A DNA stretch of 64,000 nt from Hygrocybe punicea (taxonomy: Eukaryota; Basidiomycota; Agaricomycetes; Agaricales; Hygrophoraceae): assembly GCA_963556145.1 (NCBI GenBank), contig OY744464.1:1550001-1614000 (forward strand), read 5' to 3'. The notes beneath the pieces were generated by a model that was not told the origin of the DNA, made no database searches, and worked only from the letters and a program-made list of their open reading frames with translations. Below are positions 44,265-55,678 of the stretch, piece by piece. How positions within the stretch are numbered: the first letter of the stretch is position 1; each line of letters opens with the position of its first letter. Both the position numbers and the translations under genes were made by a program.

Positions 44265-45184
44265 TACGTTTGTCTAGCCTTGTATAGTTAACATTTCACA
44301 AGATGTATGGTTTCCAATATACTTGTACAATAGAGAATTGTGCATTGAAAAGTGACACTAGTACTCGCCGACCTCCTGTTACCTTGTCCGTTCAGCATTG
44401 CAAACAAAGCCAATGGTAAGTCAAAAGGTTATGCCCAATCCCTTTTCCTTGCTCGCGATCATCTTCCTAACCACAATATCTGCAATGTAGCACCCCCATG
44501 TCCAGACCAAAGGACTCAACGTGTTGTCTGTCCTCATCGACCTTTTCATTCACCGCCCTCATCATCGTCATTGGGAACTACACCTACTCCATCGGCCGTT
44601 TAACCGAGATGTGTATCCCTTGCTCTACCTTCTTCCCCACGATTGGTTCCAGCTTGGAGTTTCCGAGATGATACTGGGATCTAATCCCACGTTCAAGTTG
44701 CAAAGATGTCCGGTCTGACACCTGAAAAGAGGGGCAAAATATGAAACATTGCCAACAACAACGGTGACCGTGACGATCCCACGCTATGCCAAGAAAAGAA
44801 GCGAAGGAAGAAATGGACAATTCAGGAGACTCAAATGCTGGTTGACGGATGTAATGTTGTGAGTAATACAGTGCTTCAACTTGAACGCAAAGCCTAACCC
44901 ATCTCTAACTCTATTGCTTTCAGCATGGCGTCGGCAAATATACTCAGTGACACAAGTCTGAAATTTGATAATGGTTCGCCTGCTTCCGAATCTAGTGGAA
45001 CCAGACTCTCAACATCAGGTCTAGTGCTCGTTTTATTGACAAAGCATTCGGTTTGGTACCGCTAACCTCATCTTAATCTTGTGTCACAGTGTACCGCTAT
45101 GCATTACGCCGTATGCAACTATTGTACAACAGTCCCTGTGTCCCTTTCTGGACTCGCAAAAAAGTCAACCATACACCAATTTTT
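44265..45184. other. region without a supported gene
   Basis: Short frames only, such as YPLLYLLPHDWFQLGVSE near 44,610-44,660 with no clear splicing partners. It could hold an unresolved spliced gene. Confidence 0.35.
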
Positions 45185-45658
45185 TTAGTCACTGGTCGTA
45201 TCAGAATCCGTCTCCCATTCAAACCCATCCTCGGTAGCCAACTCATTGGCAATCAAATCACATCTGCAATTTATATCTTCCGAGAACAGAGAGTCATTTC
45301 GTATATCTATCTTTGACTTGTTGTACTCACGTGCTGAAGAAGTGACCGTCTTGGCATACTGCAATGCCCCAAAGACGCTTGGATCAAAGCGGATCGGTGG
45401 TGAGAGAAATGGGGGACAAGGGCGTCCATAGTACTCTGGAGGCATCTGGGGCCAAAATCCGGGAGGAAGGTGTGGCACTTGATATGGAGCCAGAGGGCCA
45501 TAACGGGGAGGCTGAGGTTTGCCAACAAATTGCTTGACAGGATATTCCGGCTTCCAATCAGGCCCATAAAAGTGGGCCGCAAGGTGTGCAAGGCATCCTT
45601 CGGGGTCATAGCCAAACAAGTTATAATTGGCGCAAGTATCACTGGGCTTCCGTTGCAT
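45185..45658 (-). CDS. hypothetical Pro-rich protein
   Basis: A 157-codon frame starts MQRKPSDTCANYNLFGYDPE and ends DSDTTSD. The first third has CANYNLFGYDPEGCLAHL and HFYGPDWKP; the middle is Pro/Tyr/Gly-rich (FWPQMPPEYYGRPCPPF); the last third is acidic and soluble. No signal peptide or membrane segment. The family is unknown. An upstream exon is possible because no strong start context is seen. It is divergent from the DUF6698 gene with a 280-bp gap. Confidence 0.4.
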   Translation of the reverse strand: MQRKPSDTCANYNLFGYDPEGCLAHLAAHFYGPDWKPEYPVKQFVGKPQPPRYGPLAPYQVPHLPPGFWPQMPPEYYGRPCPPFLSPPIRFDPSVFGALQYAKTVTSSAREYNKSKIDIRNDSLFSEDINCRCDLIANELATEDGFEWETDSDTTSD

Positions 45659-45940
45659 TGCTCATGTCACTGCAGGTTTTCGATGGGGATGGTTCATGAC
45701 TCATGCCTTTCTCATACTAGCTTGGTACGCGAAGGCACGTCTCTCACATTTGATACTCCGCTCATATTAAACCCATCAAATGCCATTGTAGCCTTGCTCT
45801 TGCAGCGCAGATATTCCTTTGCCGCGTTTAGTAATCGTCTTCAACTTCTCAGCGCAACTTTAAACTCCGTTCCCAGCAAGCATTAAAGCGTCATGTTCAA
45901 GTTTGACCTTCACATCACTCCTTCCTTTACTTCTACAACA

Positions 45941-47381
45941 ATGTCTCAGGAATCTACCCCAGTTACTGGACGACGACCCCGCGATGATGCCTTACAGCAA
46001 GGAGCTCGAAAAAAGTTGTATGTCTCCAACAGCTTCCAGCGTTGCAGTCTACCTGTTTATTTCCCATCGCCAGGACACTTACCGATCCCCTCGTTCATTG
46101 TGGCCATCATTTTGGATGTGTAGTATACGCTTTCTGCAACATCAAAGTTCTTCTCACCAATGGCTTGGAACGTGTCGCCGACAATGAGGAAATCAACATA
46201 GAATTACTGTCCACTAAGTATGACCGTTTATCTGCCATTGGATTAACCAATATTGGTGCCAATGACCTAGGAGCGTCGTGAGCAAGCTATCTTCCAGGAA
46301 CTACTCAACGTTTGCCATGGCCTTCGAGACAGGCTGCTCAATGCCTCCCTGGAGGAGGTTGTGTTGATGGCTGAACTGGTAAGATGACGATGTGAATTAA
46401 TTTGTTGTTCACTCTGTAAATTTCATTCCATAGGTACAAAAGGGAATGAATGGATCCCAAGCTGATGATACGAAAGGGATGAAAAGTGCTATAGTCGATT
46501 GGATAACCCCCAAGGGCCAAACTCTCACCCCCCCTCTTAGTCGTAAAATCAAGAACGATCGCGGCTATCATCACGAGCGAACAGGTGCATTGCTATGTCC
46601 AGCTGGCGTTGATTGGTCTGTACCGATGTAGGTGTTCCAAACCATTGTGGAAATTGGATTGTGCTCACCAGTCACTTTATAGGACCAGGGAAAAGCTTCG
46701 CAGCGGTGAGATGCATGTGCGAGGAGATCAATGGCCTCTCTTCCTTTATGCCGACCTCACATATGACCCGGAAGATCCCTGGAGCGGCCTCTTGAGAAGT
46801 CAACTCTTAGTATCAGTGCGTTAGAATTGTTTAATGCAGCACCATGACATTGACTTCGGATTTTGAAGGCCTACAAACATGTCTTCACCTCTCCCAGCTC
46901 CGTTGATGCGGATGAGCCGAGAGCAACTAAGTCTGGTAACGCACGTATCCATGGCATGACGTTCGTCACCAAAGCCTCGTTAGTATATATTGCTACACAA
47001 GTAGGTCTTGAGGTTGATCACAATGTGCTTCACTGATGACTTCCGCAGGTTTGCTTTGCACTTTGCTCCACCAACACATTCTCTCGCACCGATTCCGTCA
47101 ACGACTCGGAAAACTTTTATAACAGTCTGTTGGATTTACTGGATGATATAGAGGAGAACGAAGAAGTTCAAGCGCTTCTTGAATGGTGGAACAGGTGAGA
47201 ATAGCATTGGATACTGGAGTCTGCATACTAATACATCGATAGACAAATCTTTCCTCACTCGGTCGCCGAGTCCAGAAATCCTATTGAAGGCAGTGCACTG
47301 GCTCGTATCAAGCAGAAGCGGCAGGCCCAAAAGCAGGCTCAATTGGGGAATGGTGACCGTAATCATAATGACGCGCAGTGA
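45941..47381 (+). CDS. DUF6698-domain protein (Agaricomycete family of unknown function)
   Basis: The start MSQESTPVTGRRPRDDAL at 45,941 gives exon 1 to 46,017, intron 46,018-46,073, then CVVYAFCNIKVLLTNGLE, REQAIFQELLNVCHGLRDRL, GMNGSQADDTKGMKSAIVDW, ITPKGQTLTPPLSRKIK, RGYHHERTGALLCPAGVDW, TREKLRSGEMHVRGDQWPLF, YDPEDPWSGLLRS, AYKHVFTSPSSVD, ARIHGMTFVTKASLVYIATQ, DSENFYNSLLDLLDD, LEWWNRQIFP and stops at 47,379-47,381. The block order, especially RTGALLCPAGVDW, GDQWPLFLY, AYKHVFTSPSSV and GNARIHGMT, is that of the DUF6698 family, which is multicopy in many Agaricomycetes and often near transposons. The function is unknown. One intron junction near 46,216-46,269 did not join cleanly by eye; otherwise the frame is open. 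Confidence 0.78.
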
Positions 47382-47489
47382 TATTGTCAGTAATTCAAAT
47401 CGAAGAAATGTTCATTTTGTGTCCCAAGTGATTCCTTGTGTGCTAATAAGTCTGAGCTCGTCAACTAGTAACTAGTTGTTGATTCAGTA

Positions 47490-48280
47490 TCAGCAGTTTG
47501 TTGTTAAATATTGTCGGAGCCATCCATTGACCAGATGATGTTGTTTGATAAGGCCTTGTAAATTAAGACAAGTCCGCCATAAATTCATCCACCTGTTGTA
47601 CATTACCATGAAATAGCAGAAAGTTGTTATATTGTCCATAACCCCAACCATGAGCTGCGAATATCTAAATGACTTAGTTGCTGTCATGATAGAAAGAGCA
47701 GACTGAGAAATATACAGGAATGTCAGGCTGATTAATATGTGATAATTTCATCTTTATAACCATGAAATATATATGTTGGCCTGAATTTATCATTATGATC
47801 TTCAGGGGGCATACTGATAAGCCTTCCACATGAGATTCCAGGCTGATTAAAATGCTGTGATTTTATCTTCATAACCATGAAATATATATGTTGGCCTACA
47901 TTTATCATTATGATCTTCAGGGGGCATACTGATAAGCCTTCCACATGAGATTCCAGGCTGATTAAAATGCTGTGATTTCATCTTCATAACCATGAAATAT
48001 ATAGCTTTGGCTGGATGTCTATCATAATTATATATATGTTGTAGATTTCATATCAGATACCACCTTATATAGCTATCTCATTCCCACAATGATTTCCTGA
48101 TGAGCGTAGTTAAAGTTCAAGTTGCAAGTTGCAGCAGCCATAATCAACGCTGCTAGTGGTATAAAGTGTAGGGCAGCACCCACGCTGTTATATGACTCTT
48201 ACACGAGCGCTAAATTTTTATCCGCCCACCAAAATCCCTGAATTCTGAGTCGGATCAACGTTCAACATTCAATGTTCAAC
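47490..48280. repeat. AT-rich spacer with three 115-bp tandem repeats (47,726-48,010)
   Basis: AGGCTGATTAAAATGCTGTG or its variant starts at about 47,726, 47,841 and 47,956, 115 bp apart. Units contain ACCATGAAATATATATGTTG and GATCTTCAGGGGGCATACTG. The rest of the stretch holds no gene. AACGTTCAACATTCAATGTT and similar short repeats occur at about 48,250-48,290. Confidence 0.8.
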
Positions 48281-48283
48281 GTT

Positions 48284-50258
48284 CAGCGTTGATTTAACCC
48301 CAAAAATCGGAACCCTAGTTCAATCTTCTCCAAATGCATGATGTGGCCCCTCTCCTTTCTTAACCACAAGGCGTACACGACGGTGCTCATGCCCACAGCA
48401 GCCAGGCTTCCCAGTGCGAGCCATCAAAACTCCTCTGTGGAACTCAATACAGCCCCTGCAATATAACCGAGGAGGTCAAACAACGCTACGAACGAGTATT
48501 CCGTCCCAGCGAAAGATGAACGCTGGTGCAGCGGGACACGGATTTGTGAAAGCTGCTGTGCTGTAAGATCGTACGTCCACAATCCGAGGCGGCTTAGGGA
48601 TAGGAAGAAGAAAAGGGTAAATGTCTCGAGGGCTTGGTTTGATGATGAGAATTGGGAGGGACCTCGTAGAAATAATAATAATTTCGACATGGTGAGATTC
48701 GGAAGTCCCGTTCCCTGACTCTGCATATTCCAGCGAGTAAGGAAAACCGGGAGCTAAATGTTTTACCACTGTTCAGATCAAACATGGATTTATTACACCA
48801 AAAAGACTTACCAGGCAAATGAGCTGTCCCGAAAGTCCCCACAGTCCAACTCTGACAAGACCCTGAGTGCTGTTGTCCCCAGAACAATGGCGATTGCCTC
48901 GGTCTGGAGCCAGTAGCAGACTCTGCTCTGAAGCGTCATCATGTTCCAATACTTCAGGGGAAAGAAGTATAGTACTTCTCCGTGGCTTTGACAGGACCCA
49001 TACAGCCCAGGGCATTACAACGGTGCTGCTCACTTCAACCACGTCCGAGGCGGCTCTGGCACCGGATATCAATGGCAAGGAAAACCCAGAATTCAGCAAA
49101 TGCGTCATGAATGGTGCGGAATATGAGAGCACCGACACATGCAGCATTGCCAAGGCCACTGAGGGCATCCAAACATCAGCACCGAAATACTGTTTCAAGC
49201 TATGAAGATAGTCCCGGGAAGGCGCTGATGGCTGGGATTCAACACCATCATCATGTGGGGCATCACCTGGCACAACTGGGGTCTTGGGTCGCCGCAGCTG
49301 TGGACTCGTTCTCCAGACTCTGAGCGCATACCACCACTCCAGACTCCAGCTCGCCAAACTCATCCCACCAACGACCACGACCCCAACGCGAACCGAGTTG
49401 GCGAATAAGGAGATGATGAGGGAGATTGCGATAGGGCTGAAGAGTTTGCATATCAGATCTATGCGGCGCATGACGGCGTTCAGATGGGTCAAGGTGTACC
49501 GTGACGAAACTGAAACTGAAACTGAGACTGAAACGTCCAAGTGGGACGATTGTTTGGTCTGGGGTGGAGCCGCAATTGTGGGAACCCAATCTCTTTCCAT
49601 AGAAATCATGTTCGCCGATCCGCTCAACTTCTCCAAGATCCCGATGAGCAGAATAGCAATGAAGACGAGATGTTTCGCAGGTCCCGACAACATTCCTTTA
49701 GCCCACGGGAGTAAAAGGGGATGCATTGCTTTCGAGGATGTACTGAGATGTGTTGTCGAATTGGAAGAGCAGTCCGTTGAGAACCTGTGCTGGTCATCAT
49801 TGCCTGAATTATTGCCAACGCTGATAATGGGTAGCCAACAGATACAGGCTATGAGCACGGCAGACCAATTGACAGAGATGGTTCCAATCAATGTTTTCAG
49901 CCTGGAAGGCGTGTGATCGATCCATGACCCGATCGAGGGCAAGAAGAGGAGCAAAGCAAGCATTGTCACAATCCCCCTTGGAAATTTAGTCAACTTGGGA
50001 CGATGTTGAACGTGAACGTGTGTATGGGGGACACAGAGGCATACCGAATAGAAGCTGCAGTAAGCGTGTCGGGATATGCAGAAGCAGTGAACAGAATCTG
50101 CAGTGCCATATAGTAAGAGTTAGAAAAATGTTTTGTTGCGGTGACTAACTAACACTTGCGAACTCGTACGCTCGGATGTTCCAGGTTGACAGAAGATGAG
50201 AAACGTAGAGGTTGCGAGCCTGTCCTGCAGTTATTGGCAAGTCATTGTGGTCTGCCAT
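48284..50258 (-). CDS. ferroportin-like iron exporter (SLC40 family)
   Basis: Minus-strand exons: 50,258-50,154 (MADHNDLPITAGQARNLYV, HLLSTWNIRAYEFAS), 50,097 to about 50,052 (ILFTASAYPDTLTAASI), about 50,000-48,812 and 48,753 onward. Features: GIVTMLALLLFLPSIGSWID, ILLIGILEKLSGSANMISMERDWVPTIA (the SLC40 signature region with ERDWV), several hydrophobic segments, a long loop with repeated Ser-Val (VSVSVSVSV), and C-terminal SRLGLWTYDLTAQQL and LFDLLGYIAGAVL. Ferroportins export ferrous iron across the plasma or vacuolar membrane. TGA at 48,426-48,424 (EEF then WLALGSLAAVGMS) falls before the last predicted membrane helix; the frame continues to about 48,284, so either the protein is shortened by about 45 residues or this is a recent CGA-to-TGA change. 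Confidence 0.82.
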
Positions 50259-50349
50259 TCCTTGACTGCAGCTGGCGACCATCCATTCATCGTCTTCATC
50301 GATCAGCATCAGGAAACCGAGGAGAGCCCGGTATGTCTAGGCGGAGTTG

Positions 50350-50790
50350 ATATTTGATAAGCAGATAGCTGGCTAGTTGCAATGGCATATCTTGCATTAT
50401 CATCCCTTCCAAGTCCATATAGTTATTATTAAAGTTGATCAAAATTCCTCACATTTGCAGAGGATTGGGCATGGGCTACAGTGGGTTACAATGGGCCTGG
50501 AAGATAGTCAACTAGTCACATCAGCTTATCAAGTTCACCCAATTATTATTACAGTTGATCAAAATATTTCATGTTTGCAGTGGATTGGGCATAGGCTACA
50601 GTGGGTTATAATAGACCTGGAATATAGTCAACTAATTGCATCAGCTTATCTAGCATTATCAAGTTCACACAAGTATTATTATAGTTGATCAAAATATCTC
50701 ACATTTGCAAAGGATTGGACATTGGCTACAGTGGGTTATAATGGACCTGGAATATAGTCAACTAATTGCATTAGCTTATCTAGCTATGGC
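50350..50790. repeat. three 120-130-bp tandem repeats
   Basis: GTTGATCAAAA occurs at about 50,434, 50,554 and 50,684, each followed by CATTTGCAG-like text, GGATTGGGCATGGGCTACAG and ATAGTCAACTA. The region is non-coding. Confidence 0.8.
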
Positions 50791-50955
50791 AATTGAGAGT
50801 GATCAGCTCAAAAATCTGAATTCTGGAGTCATACTGACATTGAAATAAGGCAAAGTAAAAAGTAAAAAATGAGAATACATTTATTGTGTGACACAATTCT
50901 GAGTCCATAGGCTTAGTTTAGATGTCAAAAAATGTGTCAAGCGCAACTTGAACTT

Positions 50956-51985
50956 CCTATTGATGAGATCATAAAGCAATGGGTTATTGTAAGAATATCT
51001 ACCATGGAATACACATAAGATATAAAGATGTCAGTGGGGGGTGGGCAAAACCAGTGAGGGAAGAGTGGGAGAGGGCAGGGAGAGGGCAGGAGGTGGTGCA
51101 GCCATGCAGGAGGGTGGGGGGTCACAGTAGGCAGAAGAGGCTGGGAAAGGGCAGGAGGGGGAGGGAGGGGGAAGGGGAAGGGGGAAGGGAAGGAGGCAGT
51201 GGAAGAGGAAAGGAGAGGGCCAGAGTGCAAGGGTGGAGGGAAGTTGATGGTGCTAGAGGGTGGTGTTAGAAAGGTGATCTAACAGAAGACTTGGTTAGTA
51301 ACTGATAGTAAAATAAGTTACTTACCTGCCCATGTATGCACAGCCTGCTAGTCATTGACAATGATTTTGGTGCTGGAAACAATGTTGAATTTGGAAGTTG
51401 CCAGGTTCCAGAAAGTTTGAGGTGCAATCTGGCGACTTCCGAGTTGTTTTCCTTCCTTGATGTTTTCAACATTGAGCAGACACCCTTGTCATTGCCATTG
51501 CTTGGGGAGTGGTTGCACAGTGTCCATTTCCAGTGACTAGGTGAGGAAAATTCAGTTCTTGATATAGCATGATACCATCTAATTACTCTGCTAGATTGTT
51601 GACACTAGAAAACTGCCCTCCAGCGCTGTCAACCACCCCTAGGGCCCCATCCCTCTCCATCCCTCCTTTGCTCTCTCCATCCCTCCTCTGCCCCTCCCAC
51701 CCTCTCCATCCCTCCCTGCCCTCTCCTGCCTTCTCCCACCCTCTTGCATTCTCTCCCACCCCCTCCTTCCCTCCTCACCCTGACCCTCCCAAACCCTCTT
51801 CTTTCCTCCCCTGCCCTTTCCCAGGCTTTTCCAGCCTCCCACCTTCCCCCACCCTCCTGCACTGCCTCCTGCCCTCTCCCACCTGACTGGTTTTGCCCAC
51901 CGTCACTACTCTATGACATCTTATAGCCTATGTGTATTCCATAGATTTATATTCTTATAATAATCTTTATGACCTCATCAATAAG
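50956..51985. mobile_element. ~1.0-kb fold-back element with purine/pyrimidine-rich arms
   Basis: The left arm (ATTGATGAGATCATAAAGCA, then CCATGGAATACACATAAGAT, then GGTGGGCAAAACCAGTGAGG, then a GGGAGAGGGCAGG run) is inverted in the right arm (CCTGCCCTCTCCC run, CTGACTGGTTTTGCCCACCG, TATGTGTATTCCATAG, GACCTCATCAATAAGAT). The middle (51,280-51,560) is unique and holds no gene. No transposase is present. I could not assign a duplication. ORFs in the arms are repeat products. Confidence 0.65.
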
Positions 51986-53215
51986 ATATAACTCTCAAAA
52001 ATAAACTCCAAACTGTGAGCACCATTAAGTGACCCATCAGCTTTTGGCTTTCCCTATCTTGTCAAATATTCTCATAATTTTACCTAATTTTATTAGCCTA
52101 AAAAGGCAATTTTTAAAAAAACCATCAGCTATAGTCATGGCAACACTAATCCAGTGGGTCCACTGGGAGGCTGTGCCACTGTTTTTCAAAGTCCCATGAC
52201 AAGGTATCCCATGCAAGATTGCCAGATATGGATTTGATGTCAGGTGATAGCCACATACAGCTGTCATGACCTCAAGACCCAAATCAATTTAGTTTTTGCA
52301 GAGTCACAATTGCCACAACCTTTTGACTTGATATCAACTCAAGCTGAACTCAAGGTCCACTAAGTAGCAGACTGTTCACATACATATCAGCTTGTCCTCA
52401 GGCTGACGACAGACATTGTGGTCCTTCTATATGCAGCCAGTAGAATGTCAAACCAATTACCATTATGCAAATATTATTATAGTACATGGTAAACTACTAA
52501 ATGGGAAAGGGGAAAATGAAAAATGCTCTCTGCCACAAATCAGAGTCTGCAATCCTTCTCTCAACCTTCAACATCAGCATTTGGATTGTTCATCATCATC
52601 ATTGTCAGTGTTCTTCCCCATTGTTGTCCTGTTGTCATCCATGTGGATAACATGGTTTTTTTAACAAAAAGACTATATAAGAGAATATACATCCTTGTTG
52701 TCTCCTAACCATCCATCATGGTCACATAGTATGTCATTGCCATGTGGTTGAAGGTGGGAGATGAACCATGTCAAACAAAGACAAAGAAGGGACTTAAAGA
52801 AAGTTGTGCTGGGCAAGCTTATTAAGCAGCTTACCTGTGTGGCATGAAGTTGATATCTTTCTCTGGATATTTTGTGGGTATTTTGCCAGATCCCAGCAGG
52901 ATGTTTATTCAAGACTTTTTGTCCTGGTCTTTAGGAAAGATCAAGCCAGGCCTCTCAAGGTACTAATTTCTAAGCTCTGCCAACATCAACAAACAAATGT
53001 CAAACTGACATTTTCCTGAGTTGGCAGTGTACTAGTAGTACTAGTCATGCCAGTCACTGGTCACTGGCACAGTACTAGCACTAGTAGTAGTAGTCATACT
53101 TGAAGTCCTCACTGCCATATAATTGAACACTGTAAAAGAGTATTCATCACTGCCTCTTGATCTATTCACATTGGCAAGGGCTGGGGGTTGCAGGATTGAA
53201 ATCCCAAACTGGGGT
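51986..53215. other. non-coding stretch
   Basis: No supported gene. Short ORFs only, and a CTAGTAGTACTAGTCATG / CTAGCACTAGTAGTAGTAGT cluster at about 53,030-53,095. Confidence 0.5.
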
Positions 53216-53359
53216 TACTGTACTAATTCGTTCAATTCGCCCGTCACGCGTCACATGGTTTTTTTTTGACACTGGATTTAATTTTTTCTCAATTTTTTCA
53301 GATTTATTGGGAGTTTTCACACAGTCACATGCTGGCGAATTGAATGAATTAGTACAGTA
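53216..53359. mobile_element. 144-bp MITE with TA ends
   Basis: The left end TACTGTACTAATTCGTTCAA and the reverse complement of the right end TACTGTACTAATTCATTCAA match at 19 of 20 positions, and the match continues TTCGCC. TA at both borders fits a Tc1/mariner-type insertion. Non-coding, AT-rich interior. Confidence 0.75.
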
Positions 53360-53716
53360 CCTAGTCAGTCTGGCCATGAGGCTGGCTAAATTCTTTTTGG
53401 ACCCCTCTGCATAGCCACCACTTTTTTGTTCCATCATGGTGGAAATATCACAACTGTGACTGTGACCAGGACCACAACCACAACCACAATGGACACTGTT
53501 GGAAATTTCCAAATTGGATTTGGACTACATTATAAGGATAGAGTCAGTCTTATGACTACATTGCATTATATTCCTGAGACCAGCACATCATAATACTGTC
53601 ATAATACAAGAGATGTCAAGTAGAACAACCTATCTAGCAATTCAACCCTGTTGAAAAATTTTTTTTATCCAAGGACCAAGTTGTTATTTTTCTCACAAAT
53701 TCAGAAATCAATGAAT

Positions 53717-54362
53717 TTACAGCCGTTTTCAGCGAGTATTGGAAACACGATTTCTAAATGGTGGCTGTGCATTTCTGAATAAGGAAGCTGCCGAGAACCC
53801 GAGGTTTGATGAGCATATTACATAAGATAGATGTCATCCATATATGGCTACACCACATGACTTAGCGTGACAGACAGTAAAATGACAATAGATAATGGTT
53901 AAGGACAATAGAAAAACAGATGTTGCAGAGAAAGATTTAGAGGGCACTTCAAAAGGTGTTGGTGTATTTAAAACCATGATTTTCTATCAGGTGAAGGAGG
54001 AGATAAGCATTCAGTTCCAATGTTACACAGCACGTCACAAAGCATCACACCCGCTTCTCTTGAGTAAACTACTGACCTCCTCCTTCACCTGATAGAAAAT
54101 CATGGTTTTAAATACACCAACACCTTTTGAAGTGCCCTCTAAATCTTTCTCTGCAACATCTGTTTTTCTATTGTCCTTAACCATTATCTATTGTCATTTT
54201 ACTGTCTGTCACGCTAAGTCATGTGGTGTAGCCATATATGGATGACATCTATCTTATGTAATATGCTCATCAAACCTCGGGTTCTCGGCAGCTTCCTTAT
54301 TCAGAAATGCACAGCCACCATTTAGAAATCGTGTTTCCAATACTCGCTGAAAACGGCTGTAA
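53717..54362. mobile_element. fold-back element with 286-bp arms in which no mismatch was seen
   Basis: Arms 53,717-54,002 and 54,077-54,362 are equal in length and I found no mismatch when reading one against the reverse complement of the other. The loop is 74 bp. Outer ends are TTACAGCCGTTTTCAGCG and its complement, so a TA dinucleotide borders CAGCCG on both sides, as in Tc1/mariner-like insertions. There is no coding capacity (a frame KDNRKTDVAEKD is present but short). Transcription would give a long hairpin RNA. Confidence 0.85.
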
Positions 54363-54427
54363 GGCAATCTGACATCAGATCATCTCAATGAAAACTGAGA
54401 AGCTGACTTTCTCAAGTTTCTAGACAG

Positions 54428-54691
54428 TAGCGGGTAACCTGAGGGTCGGAACTTGTGTACCCGTGACAAAACCTGTACCCCGAGGGCAGGTATGGGTTTT
54501 CGACAGGTATGGGTACAGGTACCATCAAAAAAACCCAAGGGTTACCTGTGAAGTTCACTACACGTGAACATGGAACCAGACTTTAGGTCCAGTTCATGCC
54601 TTGCCTCAAACCTGGACCTGCCAGTGAACCATGGTTCGGTTCCCATCGGTTTAGGTTCGAACCACAGTTCTGAACCTGACCTGTCCATCAC
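54428..54691. mobile_element. 264-bp hAT-like MITE (8-bp duplication CTAGACAG)
   Basis: CTAGACAG occurs at 54,420-54,427 and 54,692-54,699, directly flanking a segment that starts TAGCGGGTAACCTGAGGG and ends GACCTGTCCATCA. The terminal inverted repeat is weak. The interior has GGTACAGGT/ACCTGT and GGTTCGGTT/GAACC motif repeats. The duplication length suggests hAT. Confidence 0.5.
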
Positions 54692-54699
54692 TAGACAGA

Positions 54700-55441
54700 A
54701 CACAAAGAATATATATCAAACAAGTGATAAGGGAGTATTAATATATCTGAGATTGATAATCACTTAGACAATGAATGATGACTGAACTGTAATGGTATTT
54801 GAAGTACTAGCTACCACTAAAGTAGGCCGCAATACAAACAAACAACTTGAAAGAGGGGGTGAATCAGAATCTGGGAGAGGGACCATCCATGACTGGGCCT
54901 GTCAGATTAGGTGACTGGGCCTTCTCCAGCAGAAACTGGGCTCATTCTACAGCAGGAGTCATACTGAGTCATAGAAAGGTATATCAAATGGAGAGCATAC
55001 TACACTGCCAATGATGCCCCTCCCACTGGCATATGCCAAGCTGCAGCTGCTGACAAAGTGGGAGCAGTTTACAGTGGTGAAGTTGAAGTTGAAGCCCACA
55101 CTCTCAGACCCAGAGTCCTATTAGCTAGTAGTACTAGTCCCACCATGGCATTCATGATTGTATTCAATTGGTAGCACATCCTAGTAGCACCAACTTCTTA
55201 AAACATCAATGTGTAGACTACAATCTGTTGGATTTCACATGTGTAGATTACATGATCGGGACACGATCGGGACACGTGACATTGTTTATCGTATATCAAC
55301 ATCACACAGACTATTCTGCTACCTCAGTCATTCTGTTCATGGCTGAGGTACATATTCCTCACATTGTATAGACCATCTGCTAACTGTATTATACTTAGCC
55401 TGACTAGGATACAGTTTTAACAGGTTATGAGCCCTGCGCGC
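54700..55441. other. non-coding stretch
   Basis: No supported gene. Short frames only. Confidence 0.5.
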
Positions 55442-55678
55442 TGTGGTGAACGCGGCCTGGGTAGGCACGGATTCGTTGTGCAAGTCCGTTGTCAGTGGGA
55501 TAGAAACCCAAAAACTCTTCTTATTTGTAACTATGTACACAAGCCACTATATAGGTACTGTATAGTATCTATAAATGAAATATGGTGAAGAAATGGTGAA
55601 GTGAGATTGTAAAGAAGATAAGAACTGTAACAATAGAAAATAAGAGAATATGCATGCAGAGAGATATCAATCTCTACA
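55442..55678 (-). repeat. LTR (3' in the favoured orientation)
   Basis: See the element. Compared with the other LTR it has GGCACGG for GGCGCGG and TGCAAGTC for TGCGAGTC, both CpG losses. Confidence 0.75.

Noticed and set aside
1728..48426. Reassignment of TGA to an amino acid (alternative nuclear code)
   Set aside because: The expected residue differs from site to site (Arg, Trp, or unclear), TGA also serves as the normal end of genes (for example 47,379-47,381), and paired copies show CGA in one and TGA in the other. Mutation explains it better.
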